The notes: generated by a model from the sequence alone, not told the origin. Counted from the stretch's first letter, positions 15,602 through 24,487 are shown. The stretch: DNA of 54,284 nucleotides from Bacteroidales bacterium (GCA_017540505.1 JAFYAW010000036.1:1-54284), one strand, 5' to 3'. Numbers and translations: made by a program.

Positions 15602-17017
15602 TTACAGTCTTACCTCTTCTCCCGTGATGCGATCGATTCTTGGAAGTTGGTCAATTCTTTTACGGGTCAATGGCACAATCTCGTTACCGGAAATGTCAAT
15701 GAAACCGTAAAAGTTGCCTTTTCGGACCAATGCTATTTTTTGACGCATATATGGACCTGTTTCTTGATATACGAAAGGTCCTATTTCCTCGTATTGCGGG
15801 TGTACCACTTCTTTACCAGACGTATCAACAAACCCTTTAAACCCGAATATCTCCACCATTGCCCAACCGGTCCTATATACGTCAAACGGCTGAATGTCAG
15901 TGTATTTCGGAGATACAACCTCATTTTTCTTTTCGTCTTGGAGACCGTAATAACCGTTGCGTTCGAATTTCTTCAGGCTATGATATGAAATCGGCACGGA
16001 CGGACGGGACTCTGTAGGCAATGGTGAAACAGATGATTCGGTTCCTTTTACTTGCTGTTCAGGATGTAAGGCTTGAGCGGATGCGCTGGGTCGCGTTCCG
16101 ATGTCGGTAGAATCAGATTCAATGAATTCTTTTTCAATAATGACGGTGTTGTCAACAGTTGTAGAATCCGTAATGATGCCTGTAGTTGATACAGGCTCGT
16201 GTGCAGTTGGAAGGGTTGACTGTTGGACGGGATGTGCTTGATATGCTATGACGGAGCCGGTTACGGCGGCGGCGACCACTCCTGTGGCAACGGTGGGGGC
16301 TTTGGCGGCGGTGATGGCCATCCAAACACCTGGTTTGGGTGCTGTGGCCCAATTGAGCGAGGACAATGGCGATGGCGTGTCGGGCGACAACGTCAGATGT
16401 TGCAGCTTTGCACGACACAACCGGTCCATGGCGTGCGATTTCCACGGAAGGATTGGAAGCAATATCATAAGGCCTTTCTTTTTCTGATGAACCATATCTT
16501 TCAATGTGTTTTGCAACTGTGTCCGAGCCTCCGACAGGTATCGCTTTGAACTGCGAACGCCAATCTGCATCATTTCGGATATTTTAGTATGTGTTTTGTT
16601 TTCAAAAACATACAGGTTGAATACTGTCCGTTGGCGTTCGGGTAGGGCACATACGGCATCCAGAATCTCCGATTCGGAAAGGTTGTTGAGCTGATACGTG
16701 AAATCCGATGTATCCTCAATAACCGCATCGGTTTGCTCAGACGCGACGAAAGTTGTCCCGACATCGGACTCTTCCACAGACAGGAATTGCGGCTGTCGGC
16801 GCAGGTAGTCGAGTGTGGTGTTGAGGTTGATGCGCATTAGCCACCCGTCAAAACTGCCAATACGACGGTAGCTTTCCGACTTTTCAATGGCCTTCAGGAA
16901 TGCTTCATGCGCAAGGTCTTCAGCCACAACCCGGTTTCCCACGTAGCGGTAGCATGTCCCGATCATCTTCCCGATGTTCCGTTGATACGCCTTCGTCCAA
17001 AACTGTTTTGCCTGCAT
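15602..17017 (-). CDS. ECF sigma factor fused to membrane segment and WG-repeat domain
   Basis: 471 aa, more than twice the usual 170-200 aa of an ECF sigma factor. Residues about 10-75 are sigma region 2 (VAEDLAHEAFLKAIEKSE, FDGWLMRINLNTTLDYLRR); about 115-170 are region 4 (ALPERQRTVFNLYVFEN, KISEMMQIGVRSSKRYLSEA). An Ala/Val-rich segment at 238-258 may cross the membrane. A Ser/Thr/Pro-rich linker (260-345) leads to three WG-type repeats (350-471: NGYYGLQDEKK, FGFKGFVDTSGKEVV, GNFYGFIDISGNEIVP). ATG at 17017 was chosen because the upstream TTG lies in a -7 box. The GIN-domain gene follows. No separate anti-sigma gene is present. Confidence 0.85.
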   Translation of the reverse strand: MQAKQFWTKAYQRNIGKMIGTCYRYVGNRVVAEDLAHEAFLKAIEKSESYRRIGSFDGWLMRINLNTTLDYLRRQPQFLSVEESDVGTTFVASEQTDAVIEDTSDFTYQLNNLSESEILDAVCALPERQRTVFNLYVFENKTHTKISEMMQIGVRSSKRYLSEARTQLQNTLKDMVHQKKKGLMILLPILPWKSHAMDRLCRAKLQHLTLSPDTPSPLSSLNWATAPKPGVWMAITAAKAPTVATGVVAAAVTGSVIAYQAHPVQQSTLPTAHEPVSTTGIITDSTTVDNTVIIEKEFIESDSTDIGTRPSASAQALHPEQQVKGTESSVSPLPTESRPSVPISYHSLKKFERNGYYGLQDEKKNEVVSPKYTDIQPFDVYRTGWAMVEIFGFKGFVDTSGKEVVHPQYEEIGPFVYQETGPYMRQKIALVRKGNFYGFIDISGNEIVPLTRKRIDQLPRIDRITGEEVRL

Positions 17018-17041
17018 CTCTGCTGTTTTATAATGATGACG

Positions 17042-17049
17042 CAAAGATA
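17042..17049 (-). promoter_or_regulatory. -7 box TATCTTTG for the sigma factor / GIN unit
   Basis: Exact TAnnTTTG on the minus strand, 24 nt upstream of the ATG at 17017. Its TTG would otherwise be read as an upstream start codon, so it decides the start. Confidence 0.6.
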
Positions 17050-17084
17050 TAAAAAGGGGCCAAGGTGCGGGGAAGGGGAAGGAG

Positions 17085-17124
17085 TTAAGAAGTTAAGAAG
17101 TTAAGAAGTTAAGGAACTAAGAAG
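17085..17124. repeat. TTAAGAAG octamer array (5 units) overlapping the folC stop
   Basis: Units TTAAGAAG x3, TTAAGGAA, CTAAGAAG. The last unit contains the complement of the folC stop codon (17117-17119), so the folC 3' end lies inside the array. Confidence 0.8.
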
Positions 17125-18403
17125 TTCGAAGATGTGATAGTAGTTCGCCTACTACGAAGCAGCTGCCGCCGATGAAGATAAGGTCGTCGGGTGCGGCATC
17201 ACTGTTGGCTTTCCGGAAGGCCTCATATACATCGGGAATGGTGGTGCACGACAATCCGAGCGCTGTCAGGCGAGTGGTTAAATCCTTTGCAGCTATGGCA
17301 CGGTTGGTGGGTGCCTGACAGATGTAATATTTGGCTTTTTGGGGCAATAGTGGTAGGATATGGTCAAGGTCCTTGTCGGCGGCCATGCCGAAGACCATGC
17401 GCAGTTGCCGGCAGGGCATGTCGGCCAATTGCTTCATGGTGAGGGTCAACCCGCCGAGATTGTGTCCCACATCGCAGATAGTGAGCGGCTCGCGGCGCAG
17501 CACCTGCCAGCGTCCGCAGATGCCGGTGTTGGAAGCCACCCGCTCGATGGCCGGCACGGTGATGTCCTTGTCGTAAGGCATGATTTGCTGGAGCAGCTCC
17601 GCCACTTGCAGGAAGGTGACGAGGTTCTTGCGTTGGTACTCGCCTTCAAGGGGCGTATGCACGTGCTCGTATAGGGTATTGCCTTCCACATCGAGGATTT
17701 TGCAGTCGGACAGGTTGCCTTCCACGGTGAAATTATTTTCCGCGAGGAAGAGCGGGGCGTTCTTCTGGTTGGCAATGTCGGTGAAGACGGGATAGCTCTC
17801 CGGATGGAACTCGCCCACGACCACGGGGGTGTCCTGTTTGATGATGCCGGCCTTTTCGAAGGCGATTTTGGCGATGGTGTCGCCCAACAGGTTGGTGTGT
17901 TCCAGCGTGATGTTGGTGATGACGGAGAGGATGGGGGAGAGCACGTTGGTGGCGTCGAGCCGTCCGCCGAGGCCCACTTCCACCACGGCGATGTCCACGT
18001 GTTTCTCGGCGAAATACCAGAACGCAAGTGCGGTGGTCATCTCAAAGAAGGAGGGCTCGAGTTTGTTGAAGGAGGGTTTGAATTTCTGGAAGAATTCGAG
18101 CACCTTTTCTTCGGAGATCATCATCCCGTTGATACGGATGCGTTCGCGGAAGTCCACCAAATGTGGGGAGGTGAAGAGGCCGGTCTTCAGTCCGCGTTCC
18201 TGGCAGTAGGAGGCGGTGAGATGGGCCACGGAGCCTTTGCCGTTGGTGCCGGCGATGTGGACGGCCTTGAGTCTCTTTTCGGGATTGCCTACGATTTGCA
18301 GTAGGGCTTCGATGTTCTCGAGGCCCTCTTTATACGCCGCCGACCCGATTTTGTGGTACATGGGGTAGGCGTGGAATATTTCTTCGAGGAGGGAGTTGTA
18401 CAT
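17117..18403 (-). CDS. folC: Dihydrofolate synthase / folylpolyglutamate synthase
   Basis: 428 aa. Mur-ligase-like enzyme that adds glutamate to dihydropteroate and to folates. The P-loop GTNGKGSVAH (residues 52-61) and the folate/Mg region SPHLVDFRERIRING are intact; the central domain has VEVGLGGRLDATNV and TNITLEHTNLLGDT, and the C-terminal ligase domain has ICDVGHNLGG. ATG at 18403 was preferred to a TTG three codons upstream that lies at the edge of the nonamer repeat. Length is normal. Confidence 0.95.
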   Translation of the reverse strand: MYNSLLEEIFHAYPMYHKIGSAAYKEGLENIEALLQIVGNPEKRLKAVHIAGTNGKGSVAHLTASYCQERGLKTGLFTSPHLVDFRERIRINGMMISEEKVLEFFQKFKPSFNKLEPSFFEMTTALAFWYFAEKHVDIAVVEVGLGGRLDATNVLSPILSVITNITLEHTNLLGDTIAKIAFEKAGIIKQDTPVVVGEFHPESYPVFTDIANQKNAPLFLAENNFTVEGNLSDCKILDVEGNTLYEHVHTPLEGEYQRKNLVTFLQVAELLQQIMPYDKDITVPAIERVASNTGICGRWQVLRREPLTICDVGHNLGGLTLTMKQLADMPCRQLRMVFGMAADKDLDHILPLLPQKAKYYICQAPTNRAIAAKDLTTRLTALGLSCTTIPDVYEAFRKANSDAAPDDLIFIGGSCFVVGELLSHLRTS

Positions 18404-18407
18404 GATA

Positions 18408-18434
18408 CGCAAAGGACGCGAAGGAGCGCAAAGG
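18408..18434. repeat. Left nonamer array beside the GxxExxY gene (CGCAAAGGA type)
   Basis: Three units of about 9 nt: CGCAAAGG, ACGCGAAGG, AGCGCAAAGG. It begins 4 nt from the folC ATG and is the inverted counterpart of the array at 18918-18954. Confidence 0.7.
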
Positions 18435-18537
18435 TTTATGGGGATTAGTAAAATTATTTTAAGTTTTATTGTTTTTGATACAATAATTTAATGATATATA
18501 TGTTTTATATATAGTGTTATGTTAAAAATGGTTGGTT

Positions 18538-18915
18538 ATGAGCGAGAATGAATTGGCGCGGATTATTGTGGATGCTGCGGTGAAAGTACATAAGTATCTG
18601 GGACCGGGATTGTTGGAGAAGACATATCAGGAATGTATGTTTTATGAGTTGCTATCTCGAGGTTTGCGGGTAGAGAAGGAAAAATATTTACCTATAATAT
18701 ATTACGATATCGTTATTGAGCACGCCTTTCGGATTGATTTATTAGTTGATCAGAAAGTGGTGATTGAAACAAAAAGCGTGGCTGCTTTGGCAGGTATTCA
18801 CATGGCGCAAACGTTGACATATCTTCGACTTGGAGGCTATAAGTTGGGATTGTTGATGAACTTCAATGTGGAATTGATGAAGCAGGGAATTAAGCGGATT
18901 GTGAATGGTCTATAA
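18538..18915 (+). CDS. GxxExxY family protein (PD-(D/E)xK nuclease-like)
   Basis: 125 aa. The defining motif GLLEKTY is at residues 24-30. The core FRIDLLVDQKVVIETKSV carries an Asp and an E-x-K pair typical of a PD-(D/E)xK fold. Family members are small stand-alone proteins of unknown function, widespread in Bacteroidota. The gene is AT-richer than its neighbours and sits between inverted nonamer arrays, with an AT-rich 100-bp leader, as if inserted as a unit. ATG at 18538 chosen over a TTG two codons earlier. Confidence 0.88.
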   Translation: MSENELARIIVDAAVKVHKYLGPGLLEKTYQECMFYELLSRGLRVEKEKYLPIIYYDIVIEHAFRIDLLVDQKVVIETKSVAALAGIHMAQTLTYLRLGGYKLGLLMNFNVELMKQGIKRIVNGL

Positions 18916-18917
18916 AG

Positions 18918-18954
18918 ACTTTGCGAACACTTTGCGTCCTTCACGCCCTTCGCG
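18918..18954. repeat. Right nonamer array beside the GxxExxY gene (inverted)
   Basis: On the minus strand the units read CGCGAAGGG, CGTGAAGGA, CGCAAAGTG, TTCGCAAAGT. This is the same family as 18408-18434 in opposite orientation. It starts 3 nt after the GxxExxY stop. Confidence 0.7.
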
Positions 18955-18958
18955 TTTA

Positions 18959-19654
18959 TTAATGGAATAAAATTATTCTTAATTCCTCTTTCCCGGGTTT
19001 GTAGTGAGCCCGTTTTGCTTCCTGAACGCATTGCTGCTGTATGAGGCGGTTGGTAATGGTAGTTTTGTTTTTCGAAGTATTCACCACGCGGGCCTCGCTA
19101 ACGGTACCGTCTGCCATCACATGAACCTCCACACTTACTTGTCCCTCTTCAGAAACAGTTGTATTAATGACGTTTGTCATCCCTCTGCTGCCCGTGCCGT
19201 AGCCGATGCCGCCGCCGGAGCCGCCACCTTCACCGGGACCGAGGCCGGAGCCTGTGCCCGTGCCGATGCCGGACCCTTGGCCGCCACCGCTGCCACTACC
19301 GCCCTTGCCGCCCTTGAAGATGGCGGACTGGTCCACTTTAGGTTGTGCGGGAGTCGGGGTGGTGGATTTCTGGGTGGAGTGTGCCACGGAGGGCGCGTCC
19401 TGTGCGTTCTGGGTGGCGTAGTTGGGTGCCGAAGGTTGGCGGGAATGGGTGGGCGAGGGAGCGTCCATGCCACCGCCGCCGCCACCACCCGTCGGAGCTT
19501 CCAGTTCTACGTAGAAGGTCTTCTTGGGCGGTGGAGGTGGAATCTGGGACTTCAGGCCGAAGGCAAGCAGCAGCACGATGATGAGTGCCATTGTGCCGAC
19601 CGTCGTTCCCCAGGATACGATAGTGTCTTTTCTATTCTCGTTCGATTCTCTCAT
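18959..19654 (-). CDS. TonB-family energy transducer
   Basis: 231 aa. One N-terminal membrane helix (about 15-35), then a Pro run (IPPPPPKKTFYVELEAP), a long periplasmic linker with a poly-Gly stretch and repeated G-S/T-G segments (about 115-155), and a TonB C-terminal-like domain (SVEVHVMADGTVSEARVVNTSKN, then AKRAHYKPGKEE). It couples the proton-motive force harvested by ExbB/ExbD to outer-membrane transporters. The start overlaps the exbD stop by 4 nt (ATGA). The C-terminal domain is short compared with classical TonB, so a TolA-like role is an alternative. Confidence 0.82.
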   Translation of the reverse strand: MRESNENRKDTIVSWGTTVGTMALIIVLLLAFGLKSQIPPPPPKKTFYVELEAPTGGGGGGGMDAPSPTHSRQPSAPNYATQNAQDAPSVAHSTQKSTTPTPAQPKVDQSAIFKGGKGGSGSGGGQGSGIGTGTGSGLGPGEGGGSGGGIGYGTGSRGMTNVINTTVSEEGQVSVEVHVMADGTVSEARVVNTSKNKTTITNRLIQQQCVQEAKRAHYKPGKEELRIILFH

Positions 19655-20091
19655 TTCCCTTCGGTGGCTAAAACCATTTTATAGCGTTCCCCTTCCGGGT
19701 AGGCTTCGTTCATTTCGTTGAGCACGTCCATGAGGGCAACCACATTCTCCACGGGCACGCTCTTGTCGGCGCGCAGCACGATGGATTTCATGTCGGAGTT
19801 GTCCTTGGCGGCAGCATCCTGAAGGGCGGGCAGCAGCTCCTCGTAGGGGATGGGCTGCGCCTTGGAGCCTTCGGGATTGACAAAGTAGAGGAGGTCCTCG
19901 TTGATATAGACCTCAATATTCTTGGATACGAGCTGCTTGTCCGTGTTGCTTTTCGGCAGCACCAGATTGATGGCGTTCGGGGAGACCATCGTGGAGGTGA
20001 GCATGAAGAAAATCAACAACAGGAACACCAAGTCCGACATGGAGGTGGCGCTGAACGTCGTATCGATTTTGTTTTGCATCTTGATAGCCAT
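19651..20091 (-). CDS. exbD: ExbD/TolR biopolymer transport protein
   Basis: 146 aa. One N-terminal helix (DLVFLLLIFFMLTSTMVSP, about 20-38) whose Asp at the start is the conserved proton-carrying residue, followed by the periplasmic domain (INEDLLYFVNPEG, SIVLRADKSVPVENVVALMD). Second gene of exbB-exbD-tonB; 12 nt after exbB and overlapping the TonB gene. Confidence 0.93.
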   Translation of the reverse strand: MAIKMQNKIDTTFSATSMSDLVFLLLIFFMLTSTMVSPNAINLVLPKSNTDKQLVSKNIEVYINEDLLYFVNPEGSKAQPIPYEELLPALQDAAAKDNSDMKSIVLRADKSVPVENVVALMDVLNEMNEAYPEGERYKMVLATEGK

Positions 20092-20103
20092 GGCGGAGCG
20101 TTT

Positions 20104-20802
20104 TTAGACGTTCTCATGGAGCAGGTCCATGAATTCGGTGGTGCGGACCTCCAGCATATAGACCACGTTGGAGATCTTGGAAACGATCATGTTGTGGAAC
20201 ACCAGAGCGATGACGCCGACGATAAGACCGGCCACGGTGGTGATCATGGCGGTGTAGATGCCGGATGACAGGGTGCCAATGTTGAAGTTGTTGGGGTCGG
20301 CGGCCATGTTGTGGAAGGCGGAAACCATACCCACTACGGTGCCGAGGAAGCCGAGCATCGGGGCGATGGCGGCGATGGTGGCCAGCGCGGACACACCCTT
20401 CTCCAAACGGCCCACTTCGATGTTGCCCTCATTCTCAACGGCGGTGCGCACGTCGTCCAACGGACGGCCGATGCGCGTGAGGCCCTTCTCAATCAGGCGG
20501 GCCGACGGGTTGTCGTTGCCCTTGCAGAGCGCCATGGCGGAATCCAGCTTGCCATCGTGGATGAAGTCGCGGATGTTGTTCATGAAGTTGTATTCCTCCT
20601 TGGAGGCACGGTTAAGCACCATCAGCTTTTTGACAAACAGGTAGATGGCGAAGCCTAACATGAGGAACAGCGGAATCATGATCCACAAGCTGTTGAGCGC
20701 GAATACAAGTTGGAAATAGGAGGTCTCCTGCACTTGGGAGGCCTGCTCGGCAACAACCGGCATGGCACCGGAATCGGCCTGTAATAACAATAAATGATGC
20801 AT
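20104..20802 (-). CDS. exbB: ExbB/TolQ/MotA proton channel protein
   Basis: 232 aa. Three membrane segments: about 35-55, 128-150 and 170-195. The MotA/TolQ/ExbB signature is present (VSALATIAAIAPMLGFLGTV, then GMVSAFHNM and GIYTAMITTVAGLIVGVIAL). First gene of the operon. An internal Met at residue 14 is an alternative start. The short distance to exbD and the shared TonB-like partner make this a complete energy-transduction unit of the inner membrane. Confidence 0.93.
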   Translation of the reverse strand: MHHLLLLQADSGAMPVVAEQASQVQETSYFQLVFALNSLWIMIPLFLMLGFAIYLFVKKLMVLNRASKEEYNFMNNIRDFIHDGKLDSAMALCKGNDNPSARLIEKGLTRIGRPLDDVRTAVENEGNIEVGRLEKGVSALATIAAIAPMLGFLGTVVGMVSAFHNMAADPNNFNIGTLSSGIYTAMITTVAGLIVGVIALVFHNMIVSKISNVVYMLEVRTTEFMDLLHENV

Positions 20803-20818
20803 AGCTAAAAATTTTGAG

Positions 20819-20826
20819 CAAAAATA
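20819..20826 (-). promoter_or_regulatory. -7 box TATTTTTG for exbB-exbD-tonB
   Basis: Minus-strand TAnnTTTG, 16 nt upstream of the exbB ATG. Confidence 0.55.
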
Positions 20827-20928
20827 ATATCAATGAGCCGAATAGAATCCTATCTGACCTGTTTTTTTCTAACATGGATATGTTCATATTCCGAATAACA
20901 TAACGATATTAGTAAGATAAAATTATAC

Positions 20929-20936
20929 TAATTTTG
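20929..20936 (+). promoter_or_regulatory. -7 box TAATTTTG for ftsK
   Basis: Plus-strand TAnnTTTG, 47 nt upstream of the ftsK ATG and divergent from the exbB promoter. Confidence 0.5.
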
Positions 20937-20983
20937 CGTCATAATAGAATATTTTCCTCATTTTTATAAATTTTCCTGTGTAA

Positions 20984-23581
20984 ATGAAAGTTACCAGCCA
21001 AGTCATTACCCGAAACTCCAAGGCGGCAAAGCCTGTAAACACTCGCCATGCCAAGGTCCGCAAAGGCTCCACCCCGAAAGGCAAACGCAAGAGCAGCCCG
21101 AAATCGTCGGGGGGAGGCTCCTTTTTCCAGCAGCTGAAAAGCCCGCGCATGATTCAGGTCTATGGCGTGCTGCTGATGTGCTTCGCCCTGCTGCTTTTCG
21201 TGTCCATCGTGTCGTTTTACTTCCATGCGCACAACAACATCCACTTCGTCTTGTCGGATGGGCAGGATGCATCGCACAACATCGCCCGCACGGTGGGTGC
21301 CTATCTGGCCTACTTCTTCGTCAACGACCTCTTTGGCGTCAGCTCCATTGGCTTCGCATTCCTTTTCTTCCTCTATGGATGGCGTCTGACTGTAGGCAAG
21401 TCCCCCGTGAATCTGCTGAAGACAACGATCAACGTGATACTTACCATGGCCTGGCTCTCCATGTTCCTGGGCCTCTTTGTGCGCCCCGATGGTGACTATG
21501 CCTTCGTGGCCGGCTATTTCGGCACGCTGGTGGACACCTTCCTGCTCGCCTCAGTGCAGAAGGTGGTTACCTACCTCATAGTTGCCGTGCTGTTAGTCAT
21601 CATCCTTATCTTATGTTACGACATACCCCTGAGTGAATGGTTCGGTCGTATCCAGACCTCTATCGAGGAGCGGAAACAGAACCCGCCGGCGGAACGCAAG
21701 ACCTGGAAGCAGTGCAAACAAACCACCGATCAAGAGACGGAAACCCGGCATAAGGACTTGGACGACCTCTATGTGAGCGACCACGGCTGCCTCAGCAAGG
21801 AGTACCATGGGGCCAATGTGGTGGAGTTTGAAACAGAAAAGAATATGGATATCCGGACGGAGAATCTGGAATCACCGTTCACGCCGGTGAAGGATGAGAC
21901 GGAAGTTCCCTTTGAGTTGGTTTCCAATGAGATGAAAGAGGAGACGCTTGACTTGGAGGATGATTTTGAGGAGGAGGGCGAAGAGCCGACGGATGAAGAG
22001 CGTCCGCTCACGCCGGAGGAGGTCCAGAATCTGGAACCATACGATCCGCGCAAGGAATTGTCCACTTACGAGTTCCCGCCGATAGACTTGCTGAACGACT
22101 ATCCTGCCAAGGAGGCTACGGAGGAGCTGATGAAACGCGAGTTGTTAGACAACAAGAAGCGCATCGAGGCCACACTGAAGAGTTTCGGCATCCCAATCCG
22201 GAAGATTACCGCCACCATCGGACCTACGGTGACCTTGTACGAAATCATCCCCGATGAGGGTGTGCGTATCAGCAAGATCAAGAATCTGGAGGATGATATC
22301 GCTTTGAGCCTGGCCGCATTGGGAATCCGTATCATCGCCCCGATACCCGGTCGTGGTACCATCGGTATTGAGGTTCCTAACAAGAATTCCAACATCGTCT
22401 CCATGAAGGAGATTATCGCCTCTGACAAGTTCCAAAACAACAAATATGAGTTGCCCATCGGTCTCGGACGCACGATCAGTAACGAGGCGTTTGTGGTGGA
22501 TTTGGCCAAGATGCCGCACCTGTTAGTGGCCGGTGCCACCGGTCAGGGCAAGTCCGTGGGCCTCAACGCCATCATCACATCACTCCTCTACACCAAGCAT
22601 CCGGCGGAGATGAAGTTTGTGCTCATTGACCCCAAGAAGGTGGAGTTCACGCTCTATTCGGCCATTGAGAATTACTATTTGGCCAAGCTGCCCGATGAGG
22701 AGGAGGCCATCATCAACGATGTGAAGAAGGTGGTGCACGTGCTCAATTCGCTGTGCAAGGAGATGGACGACCGTTACGATTTGCTGAAAATGGCGCGTAT
22801 GCGCAATATCAAGGAGTACAACGCCAAATTCTGTTCCCGCGGGCTGTCGCCTGCGATGGGGCACCGCTATCTGCCGTATATAGTGTTGATTATCGATGAG
22901 TTCGGTGACCTGATTATGACTGCGGGCCGCGAGGTGGAGCAGCCGCTTGCCCGTTTGGCACAGCTGGCCCGCGCCATCGGTATCCATCTGGTCATCGCCA
23001 CCCAGCGTCCGTCGGTCAACATCATCACGGGCAGTATCAAGGCCAACTTCCCGGCCCGTATCGCCTTCCGCGTGCAGTCGGGTGTGGACTCCAAGACGAT
23101 TCTCGACACCACTGGTGCCAACCAGCTCATTGGCAAGGGCGACATGCTCATCTCCACGGGTAGCGACCTCATCCGTCTGCAGTGTGCCTTCGTGGACACG
23201 CCGGAGGTGGAGAAGATTGCCAATTACATCCAGGAGAAGTCCGAGCTGAGTCCGCTGTTGCATCCATACGAGTTGCCTGACGTGCCCGATCCGGCGACAG
23301 GCGATGCCGGCAATTTCGATGATGGGGACGATGATGCGGGTGGCGACGCGATAGACCCGCTGTTCGTGGATGCCGCCGTGCTGGTCGTGCAGACGCAACA
23401 GGGCTCCACATCCCTGATACAACGGCGTATGAAGTTAGGATATAACCGTGCCGGACGTATCATGGACCAGCTCTCCGAGTTTGGCATTGTGGGCAAGGCC
23501 AACGGCAGCAAGCCCCGCGAGGTGCTGATGAAGACCGAAGCCCAGTTGCGCGATTTGCTGGCCAGCAAGGGACTGCTTTAA
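20984..23581 (+). CDS. ftsK: FtsK/SpoIIIE DNA translocase
   Basis: 865 aa. Septum-anchored motor that pumps chromosome termini during division. The N-terminus has four membrane helices (first about 49-70), followed by an acidic linker (about 285-350: DLEDDFEEEGEEPTDEE). The motor has Walker A GATGQGKS near residue 517 and Walker B VLIIDEFGDL, then the ATQRPSVNIITG segment. The C-terminal gamma winged helix, which reads KOPS-type sites, is present (STSLIQRRMKLGYNRAGRIM). Complete, with a LolA-like gene downstream as in many Bacteroidota. Confidence 0.96.
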   Translation: MKVTSQVITRNSKAAKPVNTRHAKVRKGSTPKGKRKSSPKSSGGGSFFQQLKSPRMIQVYGVLLMCFALLLFVSIVSFYFHAHNNIHFVLSDGQDASHNIARTVGAYLAYFFVNDLFGVSSIGFAFLFFLYGWRLTVGKSPVNLLKTTINVILTMAWLSMFLGLFVRPDGDYAFVAGYFGTLVDTFLLASVQKVVTYLIVAVLLVIILILCYDIPLSEWFGRIQTSIEERKQNPPAERKTWKQCKQTTDQETETRHKDLDDLYVSDHGCLSKEYHGANVVEFETEKNMDIRTENLESPFTPVKDETEVPFELVSNEMKEETLDLEDDFEEEGEEPTDEERPLTPEEVQNLEPYDPRKELSTYEFPPIDLLNDYPAKEATEELMKRELLDNKKRIEATLKSFGIPIRKITATIGPTVTLYEIIPDEGVRISKIKNLEDDIALSLAALGIRIIAPIPGRGTIGIEVPNKNSNIVSMKEIIASDKFQNNKYELPIGLGRTISNEAFVVDLAKMPHLLVAGATGQGKSVGLNAIITSLLYTKHPAEMKFVLIDPKKVEFTLYSAIENYYLAKLPDEEEAIINDVKKVVHVLNSLCKEMDDRYDLLKMARMRNIKEYNAKFCSRGLSPAMGHRYLPYIVLIIDEFGDLIMTAGREVEQPLARLAQLARAIGIHLVIATQRPSVNIITGSIKANFPARIAFRVQSGVDSKTILDTTGANQLIGKGDMLISTGSDLIRLQCAFVDTPEVEKIANYIQEKSELSPLLHPYELPDVPDPATGDAGNFDDGDDDAGGDAIDPLFVDAAVLVVQTQQGSTSLIQRRMKLGYNRAGRIMDQLSEFGIVGKANGSKPREVLMKTEAQLRDLLASKGLL

Positions 23582-23686
23582 TCGGAACGGCTGTTAAACA
23601 TTTGCCACAATAAAGCATCCTATTCCGCGTTTTTTTCGCAATTCGGTTTTGCAAACCTTATAAGGAACTTTTTTGAAACAACGATT

Positions 23687-24331
23687 ATGAAAAATACCCT
23701 TTTCCTGTTCATCGCTATTCTTTTGGCATGGAATGTGCCGGCTCAGAATGTGGACGGCGGTGCTGGCGACCTGCTGAAGACTGTCTCCACCAAGTACCAG
23801 TCATACACCTCCATGCAGTTCCATTATACCTTGAAAGCGACAAAGGATAATAAGACCTTGAACACATTCCAAGGCGATTTCGCCATCAAAGGGGACAAAT
23901 ACCGCACATCCTACAATGGGCAGTCTTTCTTTTGTGACGGGAAAAACATCTGGAATTACCAGAAATCCACCAATGAGGTCTCCATCTATGAGTATGATCC
24001 GGAAGATGATGATAATATGATGAATCCGCAGCGCATTCTGCGCAATTGGGACCGTCATTTCCGGGCCAAATTCATACGGGATGAGTTTGTCGGCAACCAG
24101 TCGGTCTCGTTAGTGGACCTCACCCCCAAGACGAACCAGTCGTATTACCGTATCCGTTTGTTTGTCAACAAAGCCAACCATAATATCCTGCGTATCGCGA
24201 TGTATGACAAGGACAATACGGTATATACCTATTATATAGAGCAATTCAAGCCCAATGTCACTTTGTCGGACAGCTATTTTGTGTTCGACAAGAGCCAACA
24301 CCCGGGGGTGGAGGTGAACGACATGCGGTAA
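23687..24331 (+). CDS. LolA-like outer-membrane lipoprotein carrier protein
   Basis: 214 aa. Signal peptide (NTLFLFIAILLAWNVPAQ), then an 11-strand half-barrel pattern typical of LolA: LLKTVSTKYQSYTSMQFHY, GDFAIKGDKYRTSYNGQSFFCDG, IWNYQKSTNEVSIYEYDP, YYRIRLFVNKANHNI. LolA shuttles lipoproteins across the periplasm. Sequence drift from proteobacterial LolA is large, so a general sterol/lipid-carrier role is possible. Downstream of ftsK and closed by a terminator. Confidence 0.85.
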   Translation: MKNTLFLFIAILLAWNVPAQNVDGGAGDLLKTVSTKYQSYTSMQFHYTLKATKDNKTLNTFQGDFAIKGDKYRTSYNGQSFFCDGKNIWNYQKSTNEVSIYEYDPEDDDNMMNPQRILRNWDRHFRAKFIRDEFVGNQSVSLVDLTPKTNQSYYRIRLFVNKANHNILRIAMYDKDNTVYTYYIEQFKPNVTLSDSYFVFDKSQHPGVEVNDMR

Positions 24332-24376
24332 CCATACAACGGCATTACTGCTTTTTCATGCGATAAATGGTTTTAG

Positions 24377-24408
24377 GCGGAGGCGTTCGATGAAATGCCT
24401 CCGCTTTT
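24377..24408 (+). terminator. Intrinsic terminator after the LolA-like gene
   Basis: GCGGAGGC (24377-24384) pairs with GCCTCCGC (24397-24404), loop 12 nt, then TTTTGTTTT. Confidence 0.85.
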
Positions 24409-24417
24409 GTTTTCGTG

Positions 24418-24449
24418 GTTGGAGCGTTTTTGAAAATTATGTACATTTG
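24418..24449 (+). promoter_or_regulatory. lpdA promoter (GTTG, N20, TACATTTG)
   Basis: TACATTTG at 24442-24449 matches TAnnTTTG; GTTG at 24418-24421 lies 20 nt upstream as a near -33 box. The ATG follows 38 nt later. Confidence 0.55.
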
Positions 24450-24487
24450 CAGGCTTTTTCAGAATTAATCCAATAAAATGCAGAAAT

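Noticed and set aside
18538-18915. Toxin-antitoxin pair
   Set aside because: Only one small frame is present and no partner gene is adjacent; GxxExxY motif and nuclease-like core explain it better.
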